34,065 nucleotides of DNA, taken from assembly GCA_030528155.1 (NCBI GenBank), contig JAUMZL010000019.1, forward strand, positions 1 to 34,065, written 5' to 3'. This stretch comes from Aerococcus sp. GTDB lineage: Bacteria; Bacillota; Bacilli; Lactobacillales; Aerococcaceae. The notes below the pieces were generated by a model. That model had not been told where the DNA came from. It was given only the letters and a program-made list of their open reading frames with translations, and made no database searches. Both the position numbers and the translations under genes were made by a program. Shown here in pieces: positions 1 through 6,659 of the stretch (positions are counted from its first letter, which is position 1; every line of letters begins with the position of its first letter).

Positions 1-54
1 AGCGCCGAATGTAGTTGAGGGTTTCCCTCTGCGAGACTAGGACGTTGCCGTGCA
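1..54 (+). rRNA. rrf: 5S ribosomal RNA, 3' part only
   Basis: The first ~54 bases match the conserved 3' half of Firmicute 5S rRNA: AGCGCCGA, then GTAGTTGAGGGTTTCCCTC with its helix, then GAGACTAGGACGTTGCC. The 5' half lies outside the window. The exact 3' end is uncertain by a few bases. A terminator follows within 10 bases, so this 5S gene closes its rRNA operon and no tRNA genes follow it here. Confidence 0.93.
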
Positions 55-61
55 CATGTGA

Positions 62-90
62 GAGTCAAGTAGTCATGCTTGGCTCTTTTT
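62..90 (+). terminator. Rho-independent terminator of the rRNA operon
   Basis: GAGTCAAG (62-69) pairs with CTTGGCTC (78-85) with one G-U pair and an 8-nt loop, followed by five T (86-90). It lies directly after the 5S gene and would end the rRNA transcript. Confidence 0.85.
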
Positions 91-228
91 CATTTGCAAA
101 AAATAGCGAATAGAACCGTAAAAAAGAGACCGCTATGATAGGCCTCAATAATGTATCAGAAGAACCATTAGTTTTCTATAAATAATGCCGTAGAAAACGG
201 AGCAAATTAGGAAAATCTTGCTAGGCAT

Positions 229-280
229 AAAAAAGCTCTTTAAGTCGATAGTAGGTTAATCCTAAAACGAGTTAAAGAGC
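229..280 (-). terminator. Terminator for the cyclodeaminase/phosphoesterase operon
   Basis: Read on the minus strand, GCTCTTTAA (280-272) pairs with TTAAAGAGC (243-235) and is followed by a T-run (A-run 229-234 on plus). It lies 40-90 bases after the stop of the cyclodeaminase gene, as expected for the end of that minus-strand transcript. The 28-nt loop is long, so strength is uncertain. The rest of 91-322 shows no gene, only a GTTTTCTA/TAGAAAAC hairpin (171-198) without a T-run. Confidence 0.65.
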
Positions 281-322
281 GAGCATCTCATATGAGCGGT
301 GCTTTCTTATTTATAGACAAAG

Positions 323-1339
323 TTAAGCTTTAAAATCGAAAGTTTGACCAATCTGTTGTTCTATTGCCTTGTCGTAGGCTTGTTTAGCCACAGCGATGTC
401 CATCGCGCCTGTACCAATAACGGTGATAAAGGTGAGTTGATCAGCTAAAGAATGAGGATCTAATTGGCCTGTAGCAAGGTCACCGATCGTCGCCGTAATG
501 TCTTTAGCGGTAATTTTGCCAGACTCATTTAATGGATGGAGTGCCCCTCGATGGAGTGCTTGATCGACATGATCCGTTAAAATGTGATCGGCCTTCAAGA
601 TTAAGTCATCCTCTGCCTCGGGACCAGAGCCCATCGTAATGACGGTTTGTCCGCCCTTGAACCAGTCGGCTTTGAGGATAGGGGCACTAGCCCCGGTGGC
701 AGTAATTGTAAATGGTTCATGGCTGGCATCTTCAGGCTAATCGCTATCTACGAGATGGATAGTGCCGCTGACATAAGAGCTCATTTTTGTTTTGAAGGTT
801 TCAGCGGTTTCTCTGGTGCGGTTCCAAAGATAAAGGTCGGTAATATCAAAGTAGTCACTAAGCGTAATAATCGTGGTTTCGGCTTGGCGTCCCGCACCGT
901 ACAGTCCTAAAGAGATAGAGGGCTTATCCCAGGCAAGATAATGAATGATATTCGCCGTCTGGGATCCCGTCCGCATGTCGGTAATATAAGTGCCATCCAT
1001 AACAGCAAGGTAATGACCAAGATGAGGATCAAGCAGGATGATAAGTCCGGTGATGTAGGGGAGTCCTGCTGCTTGGCGTTCACCGGCAATGCCAGCTACC
1101 CATTTAAGGCCAGCAACGTCTTGGGTACCAAGGTAAGCAGGCATAGCGTTGATGAAGCCATCGTAGGCAGGCCAGTCATCGCTTTGACCAATATCTAGTG
1201 TCACTTTGGTTGGATTTTTCACTTTGCCTTGACCATAGCCTTTAAATGTCTCATTGACAGCTTGATTGATGTCTTGAATAGTAAGAAGCTTTTTAACCAT
1301 TTCCTGATCGAGAAGCAAAGTGTGATGATGATTTGACAT
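323..1339 (-). pseudogene. Ornithine cyclodeaminase / mu-crystallin family protein, interrupted by an in-frame TAG
   Basis: The NAD(P)-dependent ornithine cyclodeaminase/mu-crystallin family deaminates or reduces amino or imino acids. Family marks visible here are GLKWV with the family Lys, GTYITDMRTG, and the Rossmann loop GLYGAGRQAE. Codon 201 is TAG (plus 737-739), inside the Rossmann domain after HLVDSD. The same frame then runs open for 35 codons (FTITATGASAPILKADWF, a typical family continuation) into the remaining 103 residues ending at 323. The full frame is 338 codons with no frameshift, the expected family length. Start at 1339 is ATG behind AAAGGAAT. The gene lies 48 bases after the phosphoesterase stop and is probably in the same operon. 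The simplest reading is a recent nonsense mutation. A sequencing error or stop readthrough is possible, and function is unlikely without one of them. Confidence 0.85.
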
Positions 1340-1387
1340 GATGTCATTCCTTTCTTTATTGGTGGTATGTTGCTAGGCGGTGGCTAT

Positions 1388-2203
1388 TCAGACGTTGATA
1401 ATCACAGTAGCGTCAGCGATTTCTTGCGCCAAAGAAGGACTTGACCACTGCTGATAGTAGCCGAGACTCACGCAATGCAACGTGAGATGCTGATCGGTGA
1501 GAGTGTGACGGACATGTAGGTGCCCCATGATACTCGTTCTAATAGGATAAGCCTGGTAGAGTGGATAGATATCATCCGTTGCCAGATAGGCGTTGTAAAA
1601 ATCAAAACGACGATCGGGCAGTGGCGGTACAAAGGCTGGATGTGTCACCAAGTGCGTGGCAAGAATGATCGCTTTAGCATTCACAGACTGCAGATCCTCC
1701 GTCAGTTGCTGAGTAAACTGTTTGGAAAGATCAGGATCGCTCACCCCCCAGTCAAGGTGACGTTTATCCTGCCAAAGAGCAATTTTATAACGTCCAGTCG
1801 CAAGGCGCTCCTTGGAAAAGCGTTTTGCAGCATAAGCATAGTTATACCAGCCCATGTGGCCGATCAGGGCGGTTGTAGGATTGAGCATTCTAGGGTGACC
1901 AACCAAACAGTGGGGATCACTTCGGTAGCGATCAAAAATTTGTTGCGTATGCTTAGGGGTCGTCTCAGCTGGCTCCCACATATCATGATTGCCAGGCACA
2001 TAAACGACTTTGCAACCGCTCTGCTGTTCTAATGCTTGAATAAAAGACAGTGTGAGCGTTTGTTGGTTACTAATATCGCCAGCAATGATGAATAGATCAA
2101 ACCGTTGTGCCTGGATATAGTGGCTAAGCATATTTTGATAGTCCATGGGTGCATAGTGATGGTTGAGATCAATATGCAAGTCAGCAATAGCCCCGATTCG
2201 CAT
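1388..2203 (-). CDS. Calcineurin-like metallophosphoesterase
   Basis: A 271-residue soluble protein of the calcineurin-like phosphoesterase fold, hydrolysing phosphomono- or diesters with a two-metal centre. All motifs are present in order: ADLHID near the N-terminus, AGDIS, PGNHDMW, ATHLVTHP and GHLHVRH. The catalytic site therefore looks intact, unlike the second family member at 11880. No signal peptide or membrane segment is seen. I chose ATG at 2203, 8 bases after AAGGAG, over the TTG one codon earlier. It is the first gene of a two-gene minus-strand unit with the broken cyclodeaminase. The substrate cannot be told from sequence. Confidence 0.85.
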   Translation of the reverse strand: MRIGAIADLHIDLNHHYAPMDYQNMLSHYIQAQRFDLFIIAGDISNQQTLTLSFIQALEQQSGCKVVYVPGNHDMWEPAETTPKHTQQIFDRYRSDPHCLVGHPRMLNPTTALIGHMGWYNYAYAAKRFSKERLATGRYKIALWQDKRHLDWGVSDPDLSKQFTQQLTEDLQSVNAKAIILATHLVTHPAFVPPLPDRRFDFYNAYLATDDIYPLYQAYPIRTSIMGHLHVRHTLTDQHLTLHCVSLGYYQQWSSPSLAQEIADATVIINV

Positions 2204-2233
2204 CAAACCCTCTCCTTGTATAGTGATACATTT

Positions 2234-2262
2234 ATTATACGCGATAAGGTGATGCGAAAGCA
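2234..2262 (-). promoter_or_regulatory. Promoter of the phosphoesterase/cyclodeaminase operon
   Basis: On the minus strand a perfect -10 TATAAT (2239-2234) sits 17 bases after a weak -35 TGCTTT (2262-2257). Transcription would start about 25 bases before the phosphoesterase start codon. Confidence 0.6.
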
Positions 2263-2533
2263 GGAATAACCCCTTGGAAAAAGGATTTAAGAGAAATAAA
2301 TAGCCATTTTATATTTTAAAGATGAATGCTATCGATAGAGGAGCTAATGAGAAGAAAATCGATTCAGTCAATATCCAATATTTGTAAGGGAAAATGAGAC
2401 CTTCTCTGGGGAAAAGTTTAGCATTTTTAATGGTTGCCTTTATTATGTTTAAGGTAAAACACGACCTCCCCTACTTAAATCGTATTTTTTAGTCTCAGTC
2501 TTATATGAGTAATAAAAAACCTATATGAGCAGT

Positions 2534-2584
2534 AAAAAAACGCCCTTCAAGCAGTGCTGGCTAAATCAGCAATGACTTGAAGGG
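2534..2584 (-). terminator. Terminator of the manganese importer operon
   Basis: On the minus strand CTTGAAGGG/CCCTTCAAG arms (2576-2584 and 2543-2551) form a 9-bp stem with an inner GCTG/CAGC helix. This is followed by CG and seven T (A-run 2534-2540 on plus). It lies about 110 bases after the stop of the substrate-binding protein gene. Confidence 0.82.
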
Positions 2585-2611
2585 AGACAATAAGCAATAC
2601 TTGTTATCCAT

Positions 2612-2643
2612 AGCTAAGGGGGATCCCTTGGCTTATTTTTTTG
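2612..2643 (+). terminator. Plus-strand terminator with no recognised upstream gene
   Basis: AGCTAAGGG (2612-2620) and CCCTTGGCT (2625-2633) pair around a GGAT loop with one G-U pair, followed by TATTTTTTT. The T-run is on the plus side only, so it would end a plus-strand transcript, yet only the tiny ORFs at 2347-2492 lie upstream on that strand. Confidence 0.65.
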
Positions 2644-2691
2644 TGTTAGCTACCGATCAGGTGGAACGATAAGGATGAAGGTAAACAATAG

Positions 2692-3684
2692 TTATTTTGG
2701 TGTGGCTTGACTGAGCCCAGCATGAATCTTTTCGAGGTTCCAATGTACCATGCCGTAGTAGGTATCCACTTGGAATTTCTCTTTTTCTACTTTGTCGGGA
2801 TCATCATCTTTGATGTCTCCCACAGAGTCGGTGTAGATCTCCGAATAAATCGGTAATCCGGTTTCTTGGCTGACTTTTTCCATAGTACGGGGGTCCACTG
2901 ATGTTTCAACAAAGAGCGCAGGGACGTGGGAGCTGTGGATTTTATCGGTAATTTGCTTCATTTGTTCTGGTGTGCCTTGTTTTTCCGTATTGATTTCCCA
3001 GATATAAGCACTCTCGAGGCCGTACGCTTTGCTGAAGTACTTGAAGGCCCCCTCACTGGTGACTAATAAGCGCTTATCTTTAGGAATATCTTGGAAAGAG
3101 TTCTCGTATTGATCATGGAGCGCTTGTAATTTTTCTTGGTAAGCTTTGGCATTTTTAGCATAGTCATCGGCATGTTCGGGATCCTTCTCCTTGAGCACGC
3201 TTTCAATACGTTTCACGTACTTGATGCCGTTTGTTAAATCTAGCCAAGCGTGCGGGTCTTGTTGTCCCTTTTGATCTTCACTTTCTAAATAGATGGGGTC
3301 TACTTCAGCGGATACCGCATAGTAGTCTTTATTCTCTTCCTTGTGCGCCTGTTCCATCATTTTCAAAAACCAACTATTGGCGGTTTCCAGGTTGAGCGCA
3401 TTGTAAAAAATCACATCGGCATCACTGGCATGTTTGACATCTTCGGGGGTGACTTCCCACTCGTGCGGGTCTTGTCCCACTGGCACTACACTATATACGT
3501 CAGCATGGTTACCGACAACATTTGTGATCATATCCTTAATGATACTGTTCGTAGCCACAATGTGCAGCTTAGCAGAGGAGGTTGTTGCCTCTTTTTGGGG
3601 AGGAGCTGTACTTTTAGAGCCACATCCTGCAATAAGGAGTGTCAACATCACGAGTAGAGCAATGCTATTCACTATTTTTTTCAT
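2692..3684 (-). CDS. psaA: Manganese/zinc ABC transporter substrate-binding lipoprotein (PsaA/MntA type)
   Basis: A 330-residue cluster A-I solute-binding protein that captures Mn2+ (or Zn2+) outside the cell for the ABC importer encoded upstream. A signal peptide ends in the lipobox LIAG-C21, so the mature protein is lipid-anchored. The four expected metal ligands are present: His74 (DPHEWE), His145 (DPHAW), Glu211 (TSEGAF) and Asp286 (YTDS), with almost the same spacing as PsaA His67/His139/Glu205/Asp280. There is no His-rich loop of the AdcA/ZnuA zinc type, which favours manganese. SEGAFKYFSKAYG and AYIWEINTE are PsaA-like. ATG at 3684 follows AAAGGAAG. It is the last gene of a minus-strand operon in the order ATPase, permease, binding protein, and a strong terminator follows. 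Confidence 0.92.
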   Translation of the reverse strand: MKKIVNSIALLVMLTLLIAGCGSKSTAPPQKEATTSSAKLHIVATNSIIKDMITNVVGNHADVYSVVPVGQDPHEWEVTPEDVKHASDADVIFYNALNLETANSWFLKMMEQAHKEENKDYYAVSAEVDPIYLESEDQKGQQDPHAWLDLTNGIKYVKRIESVLKEKDPEHADDYAKNAKAYQEKLQALHDQYENSFQDIPKDKRLLVTSEGAFKYFSKAYGLESAYIWEINTEKQGTPEQMKQITDKIHSSHVPALFVETSVDPRTMEKVSQETGLPIYSEIYTDSVGDIKDDDPDKVEKEKFQVDTYYGMVHWNLEKIHAGLSQATPK

Positions 3685-3742
3685 AACTAGTCTTCCTTTC
3701 GCTATTATTCATTTATTTTTTTAATGACAGGATTATGCACCG

Positions 3743-4585
3743 TTAGCTGCGCTGAAATAGCAGTCCTTTTTTCGGGGAGAACAGGAAGCTCACCAGGAAA
3801 AAAGCGGCCAAGGTCAAAACAATGGCGGCACCGGACGCTAGGTTATAGGTATAGCTGAAGAAAAGTCCAATCACGGAGGATAGACTACCAATTGCGACGG
3901 CTATGCCGATCATGACTCTCAAACGATTCGTCCACAAAAAAGCAGTAGCAGCAGGCGTGATTAGCATCGCAATGACTAAGATGGTGCCAACTGTCGTCAA
4001 TGAGACTACGGAAACCAACGTTAGCATGACAATTAAAGCATAATCAAAGAAGCGCACGGGAATCCCCGCTGCCCGCGCCATGGTGGGATCGAAAATACTG
4101 GCTACAAGTTCCTTAAAAAATAAGGTGATAAAGAGAATGACCAAACCGCCGATGATCGCTGTTAGGATGGTGTCACTATCGCGGATGGCCAACACATTCC
4201 CAAAGAGTATGCTATTTAAATTTGTCGTGCTTTTGGCAAAGGCGATTAAAATCACTCCCAGCGCAAAGAATGCACTGAAGACGATTCCAATTGCCGAATC
4301 ATTCTTCAATCGACTGTGATCTTGGATAAAACCGATGAATAATGCTGCCAATAGGCCAAAAAATGTCGCTCCAATAATGTAATTAATGCCTAGTAAATAG
4401 GAAATCACCACGCCAGGCAGCACCGCATGCGAAATAGCATCGCCTAAAAGTGAGATGCCCCTAAGAATAATGAACGGACCGATAACCCCGGCGACAATAC
4501 CGATTAGAATCGAGGTGATCAGCGCCGTTTTTAGGAATTGATATTGGATCAGTCCTTGAATGAATTCTTGGATGGCTACTATCAA
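3743..4585 (-). CDS. psaC: Manganese ABC transporter permease (ABC-3 family)
   Basis: A 280-residue integral membrane protein with about eight hydrophobic segments, of the ABC-3 permease family that forms the channel for Mn/Zn/Fe import. FIILRGISLLGDAISHAVLPGV near residues 38-59 is the conserved family signature that includes the loop contacting the ATPase. It starts at TTG (4585), 8 bases after AAGGAGG, and no nearby in-frame ATG has a comparable site. The gene sits between the ATPase (95-base gap) and the binding protein (58-base gap) on the same strand, so all three are probably one transcript. Confidence 0.92.
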   Translation of the reverse strand: MIVAIQEFIQGLIQYQFLKTALITSILIGIVAGVIGPFIILRGISLLGDAISHAVLPGVVISYLLGINYIIGATFFGLLAALFIGFIQDHSRLKNDSAIGIVFSAFFALGVILIAFAKSTTNLNSILFGNVLAIRDSDTILTAIIGGLVILFITLFFKELVASIFDPTMARAAGIPVRFFDYALIVMLTLVSVVSLTTVGTILVIAMLITPAATAFLWTNRLRVMIGIAVAIGSLSSVIGLFFSYTYNLASGAAIVLTLAAFFLVSFLFSPKKGLLFQRS

Positions 4586-4680
4586 TAGCTCCGCCTCCTT
4601 GTCTAGATAAAGGGTGTTTCCAGGGTGGGCTGGAAAGGTTTGCTGGCTATGAGAATGTTGTTACTAATCATTCGCTATCC

Positions 4681-5406
4681 TCAGGCACGGATATGGGCAA
4701 AATCTGTCCCATAGGCTATCTTGAGCGTGGCTTGGTTGAAGACCTTATCGACCGGGCCTGCAGCAATAAGCGCTGTTTTCAAAATAATGAGGCTATCAAA
4801 GTAGTGAGTCACCTTGCTGAGATCGTGATGCACAATCACAATCGTCTTTCCTTGGTCACGCAATGTTTTTAAGAGATCAACGATAATCTGCTCACTCACC
4901 ATATCGATGCCAATGAATGGTTCATCGAGAAAAATCCACTCTGCCTCTTGTGCGAGCACGCGAGCAATAAAGACGCGTTGTAATTGGCCACCTGAGAGCT
5001 CACCAATTTGATGAGTAGCATAACTGCTCATCCCTACTGTATCCAGCGCTTTTAGCGCACGATCACGTTCTTGGGCTTTGGGGTGTTTGAACAGACCGAT
5101 AGTAGGATAAGTCCCCATTAGTACAGTTTCAAAAACGTTGATAGGGAAGTCTAAATCTAAAGAGGAGCGTTGTTCCACATAGGCAACTTTCTTTTGGATA
5201 GCTTTAATGGACTTTCCCGTAAAAGTGGCTTTGCCACTGTGTGCTTTAATATCGAGGATGCTTTTAATTAACGTAGATTTTCCGGCACCATTTGGACCGA
5301 CGATGCCAATAATTTGCCCTCTAGGTAGGGTAGTAGTGATATCATCGAGTGCCAATCTTCCTTGATAGGTGGTGGTTAAATGATTGATTTGAATACCAGA
5401 GGACAT
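4681..5406 (-). CDS. psaB: Manganese ABC transporter ATP-binding protein
   Basis: A 241-residue cytoplasmic ATPase powering the importer. Walker A GPNGAGKST, Q-loop AYVEQR, signature LSGGQLQRV, Walker B WIFLDEPF and switch His in IVHHD are all intact. A GTG lies four codons upstream (5418), but I chose ATG at 5406, six bases after GAGG. It is the first gene of the operon. The leader carries two near-identical palindromes that look like DtxR/MntR-family operators, suggesting repression when manganese is plentiful. Confidence 0.92.
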   Translation of the reverse strand: MSSGIQINHLTTTYQGRLALDDITTTLPRGQIIGIVGPNGAGKSTLIKSILDIKAHSGKATFTGKSIKAIQKKVAYVEQRSSLDLDFPINVFETVLMGTYPTIGLFKHPKAQERDRALKALDTVGMSSYATHQIGELSGGQLQRVFIARVLAQEAEWIFLDEPFIGIDMVSEQIIVDLLKTLRDQGKTIVIVHHDLSKVTHYFDSLIILKTALIAAGPVDKVFNQATLKIAYGTDFAHIRA

Positions 5407-5484
5407 AAAAAGCCTCACTTTCTCCTGCTAAATATGCGCTTAATGACTGAACGCAATGGTTAGATGATGACTGTCATTAGGTGA

Positions 5485-5506
5485 TTTTTTAGGTTGACCT
5501 AAAAAA
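5485..5506. promoter_or_regulatory. DtxR/MntR-like operator 1, downstream of the psa promoter
   Basis: A perfect inverted repeat with 10-bp arms, TTTTTTAGGT and its complement ACCTAAAAAA, separated by TG. The core AGGTTGACCT resembles operators of the DtxR/MntR/ScaR metal-repressor family. It falls at about +5 to +25 of the predicted psa transcript, where a bound repressor would block transcription. No regulator gene lies in the window. Confidence 0.75.
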
Positions 5507-5516
5507 TGTTAATATC

Positions 5517-5545
5517 AGCATAACAGGAGTAAGGATGAAAATCAA
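5517..5545 (-). promoter_or_regulatory. Predicted promoter of the psaBCA operon
   Basis: On the minus strand -35 TTGATT (5545-5540) and -10 TATGCT (5522-5517) are 17 bases apart. The -35 overlaps operator 2 and the start region abuts operator 1. The leader before the ATPase start codon is about 105 bases. Confidence 0.6.
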
Positions 5546-5560
5546 GGTTAACCTAAAAAA
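5539..5560. promoter_or_regulatory. DtxR/MntR-like operator 2, over the psa -35 region
   Basis: A second copy of the element: AGGTTAACCT (5545-5554), a perfect 10-bp palindrome, followed by six A. It shares 16 positions with operator 1 except one centre base, but its left flank is degenerate. It lies 54 bases from operator 1 (about five helical turns) and covers the predicted -35 hexamer. Confidence 0.7.
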
Positions 5561-5717
5561 CACTTATAAATGCGATTGGGATAGGGATGTTCACCTATAA
5601 ATATGTAAGTCTCTGTATCTGCGAGAATGATTTCTGCAGAGCAAAGTGTGTCATTGAAATAGCAATCTCCGTAACAAAGCTGGGTCAGTGGATTCTCTGC
5701 CCACCCGCCTTAAAAGT

Positions 5718-5726
5718 TGGTATAAT
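5718..5726 (+). promoter_or_regulatory. Extended -10 element for the RNase cassette
   Basis: TGG-TATAAT (5718-5726) is an extended -10 element about 55 bases before the RNase start codon. No good -35 is seen 16-18 bases upstream, which is tolerated with an extended -10. The rest of 5561-5717 holds no supportable gene. Confidence 0.5.
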
Positions 5727-5782
5727 AGATGAGCGAGGCGTGATGCTAAGACAATTTAATCAATACTAAAGGAGTGAGCATA

Positions 5783-6322
5783 GTGACGTATCCCCAAAAG
5801 CAGCCTAAGCGCGCAAAATTGAAGAAAGTTCTCCATTTGGTGCTTGGGCTAATTATCGTGGGTGCAGTCGTATTTTTTGCGAATGATGATTTGGTGACGC
5901 CGGTGACGACAGCGCCGGACAATGGTATTCTCTCAGAATCGCAAACAGACCTGACCAGTAACGAACAGGAAGCAATGACGCATTCAGAAGAGCAGGTGAA
6001 GAAGGGACAAGTTTATCGGTCACTGGTGGATGTGGCGGCTTACCTTCATCGCTATCAAACCTTACCACCAAATTACATTACGAAGGCCCAAGCCAAGTCA
6101 GCTGGCTGGGAAGGTGGCGATTTGTGGACGTACACTGATAAAAAAACAATCGGTGGCGATCATTTCGGAAATTATGAGGCCACGCTTCCACCTGGTGATT
6201 ATTTCGAAGCAGATGTGAATTACTATGGCGGCAAACGAAATGATGATCGCCTCGTCTATGATAAAAAGGGCAATATTTATTTTTCCGACGACCATTACAA
6301 CACGTTCAAGAAAATCTATTGA
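5783..6322 (+). CDS. Barnase-like exported guanyl-preferring ribonuclease
   Basis: A 179-residue member of the microbial RNase N1/T1 (barnase) family, which cleaves single-stranded RNA after G. A basic N-terminus and one hydrophobic segment (residues ~17-33) form a signal peptide or membrane anchor, then a linker, then the RNase domain from ~78. Against barnase the catalytic set is complete: Lys101 (barnase Lys27), Glu142 (Glu73), Arg152 (Arg83), Arg156 (Arg87) and His171 (His102), the last four at a constant offset of 69. FSNREGKLP of barnase is FGNYEATLP here, so the guanine-loop Arg59 is Tyr131 while the guanine-binding Glu60 is kept (Glu132). I chose GTG at 5783, 8 bases after AAAGGAG, over GTG at 5774. 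A barstar-like gene follows after 61 bases, as in known RNase/inhibitor pairs. Confidence 0.92.
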   Translation: MTYPQKQPKRAKLKKVLHLVLGLIIVGAVVFFANDDLVTPVTTAPDNGILSESQTDLTSNEQEAMTHSEEQVKKGQVYRSLVDVAAYLHRYQTLPPNYITKAQAKSAGWEGGDLWTYTDKKTIGGDHFGNYEATLPPGDYFEADVNYYGGKRNDDRLVYDKKGNIYFSDDHYNTFKKIY

Positions 6323-6383
6323 TGAAGAGGCATGAGTCTCGATTTGTTCGATGAGAGACGAGTACTAGGAGGAGATACGGATA

Positions 6384-6659
6384 GTGATGGAAGCAGAGCA
6401 ATTAGATGGCCGTCTGATTCAAACGAAGGCACAGCTGCATAGCACGCTCAAGTTGGTATTGGGATTGGATGATCATTATGGTGGAAATTTAGATGCTTTG
6501 TACGATGTATTGACCACAAAGAGAGAGACATTGACGATTACGCATGGACGACAATTAAGCGAGCATTTAGGAAGCTATGCGACTAGCGTTCAACGCGTGC
6601 TCAGTGATGCCGCTGTTGCCAATCCCGACTTTCATTATGAATGGAGGGAGGGAAGATGA
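6384..6659 (+). CDS. Barstar-like ribonuclease inhibitor
   Basis: A 91-residue barstar-family protein expected to bind and block the upstream RNase inside the cell. LHSTLKLVLGLDDHYGGNLDALYDVLT aligns without gaps to the barstar helix region. Asp37 (barstar Asp35) and Asp41 (Asp39, which occupies the RNase active site) are kept. Tyr29 is His31, Trp38 is Tyr40 and Glu76 is probably Asp (VLSDAA). No signal peptide, as expected for a cytoplasmic inhibitor. GTG at 6384 is preferred to ATG one codon later because it lies closer to GGAGGAG, though spacing is long for both. Its TGA overlaps the next start as ATGA, implying translational coupling. Confidence 0.88.
   Translation: MMEAEQLDGRLIQTKAQLHSTLKLVLGLDDHYGGNLDALYDVLTTKRETLTITHGRQLSEHLGSYATSVQRVLSDAAVANPDFHYEWREGR

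Larger units (their letters stand above)
2287..2643 (+). other. Orphan candidate transcript with two tiny overlapping ORFs
   Basis: The space between two minus-strand operons has no recognised gene but has plus-strand signals. A possible promoter TTAAGA-17-TATATT (2287-2315) is followed by GAGGAG-CTA-ATG opening a 16-codon ORF (2347-2397). Its TGA overlaps as ATGA the start of a 32-residue ORF (2394-2492) with a short hydrophobic core (LAFLMVAFIMF). A plus-strand terminator lies at 2612-2643. Neither peptide resembles a family I know. It could be a small transcript, a decayed gene, or chance in AT-rich DNA. Confidence 0.2.

Noticed and set aside
141-198. Short frame and GTTTTCTA/TAGAAAAC hairpin after the rRNA operon
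   Set aside because: The hairpin has no T-run and the 16-codon frame has no ribosome site. No tRNA cloverleaf could be built in this stretch.
5587-5769. 60-codon plus-strand frame before the RNase gene
   Set aside because: It spans the extended -10 promoter of the RNase gene, has no ribosome site and shows no family resemblance.
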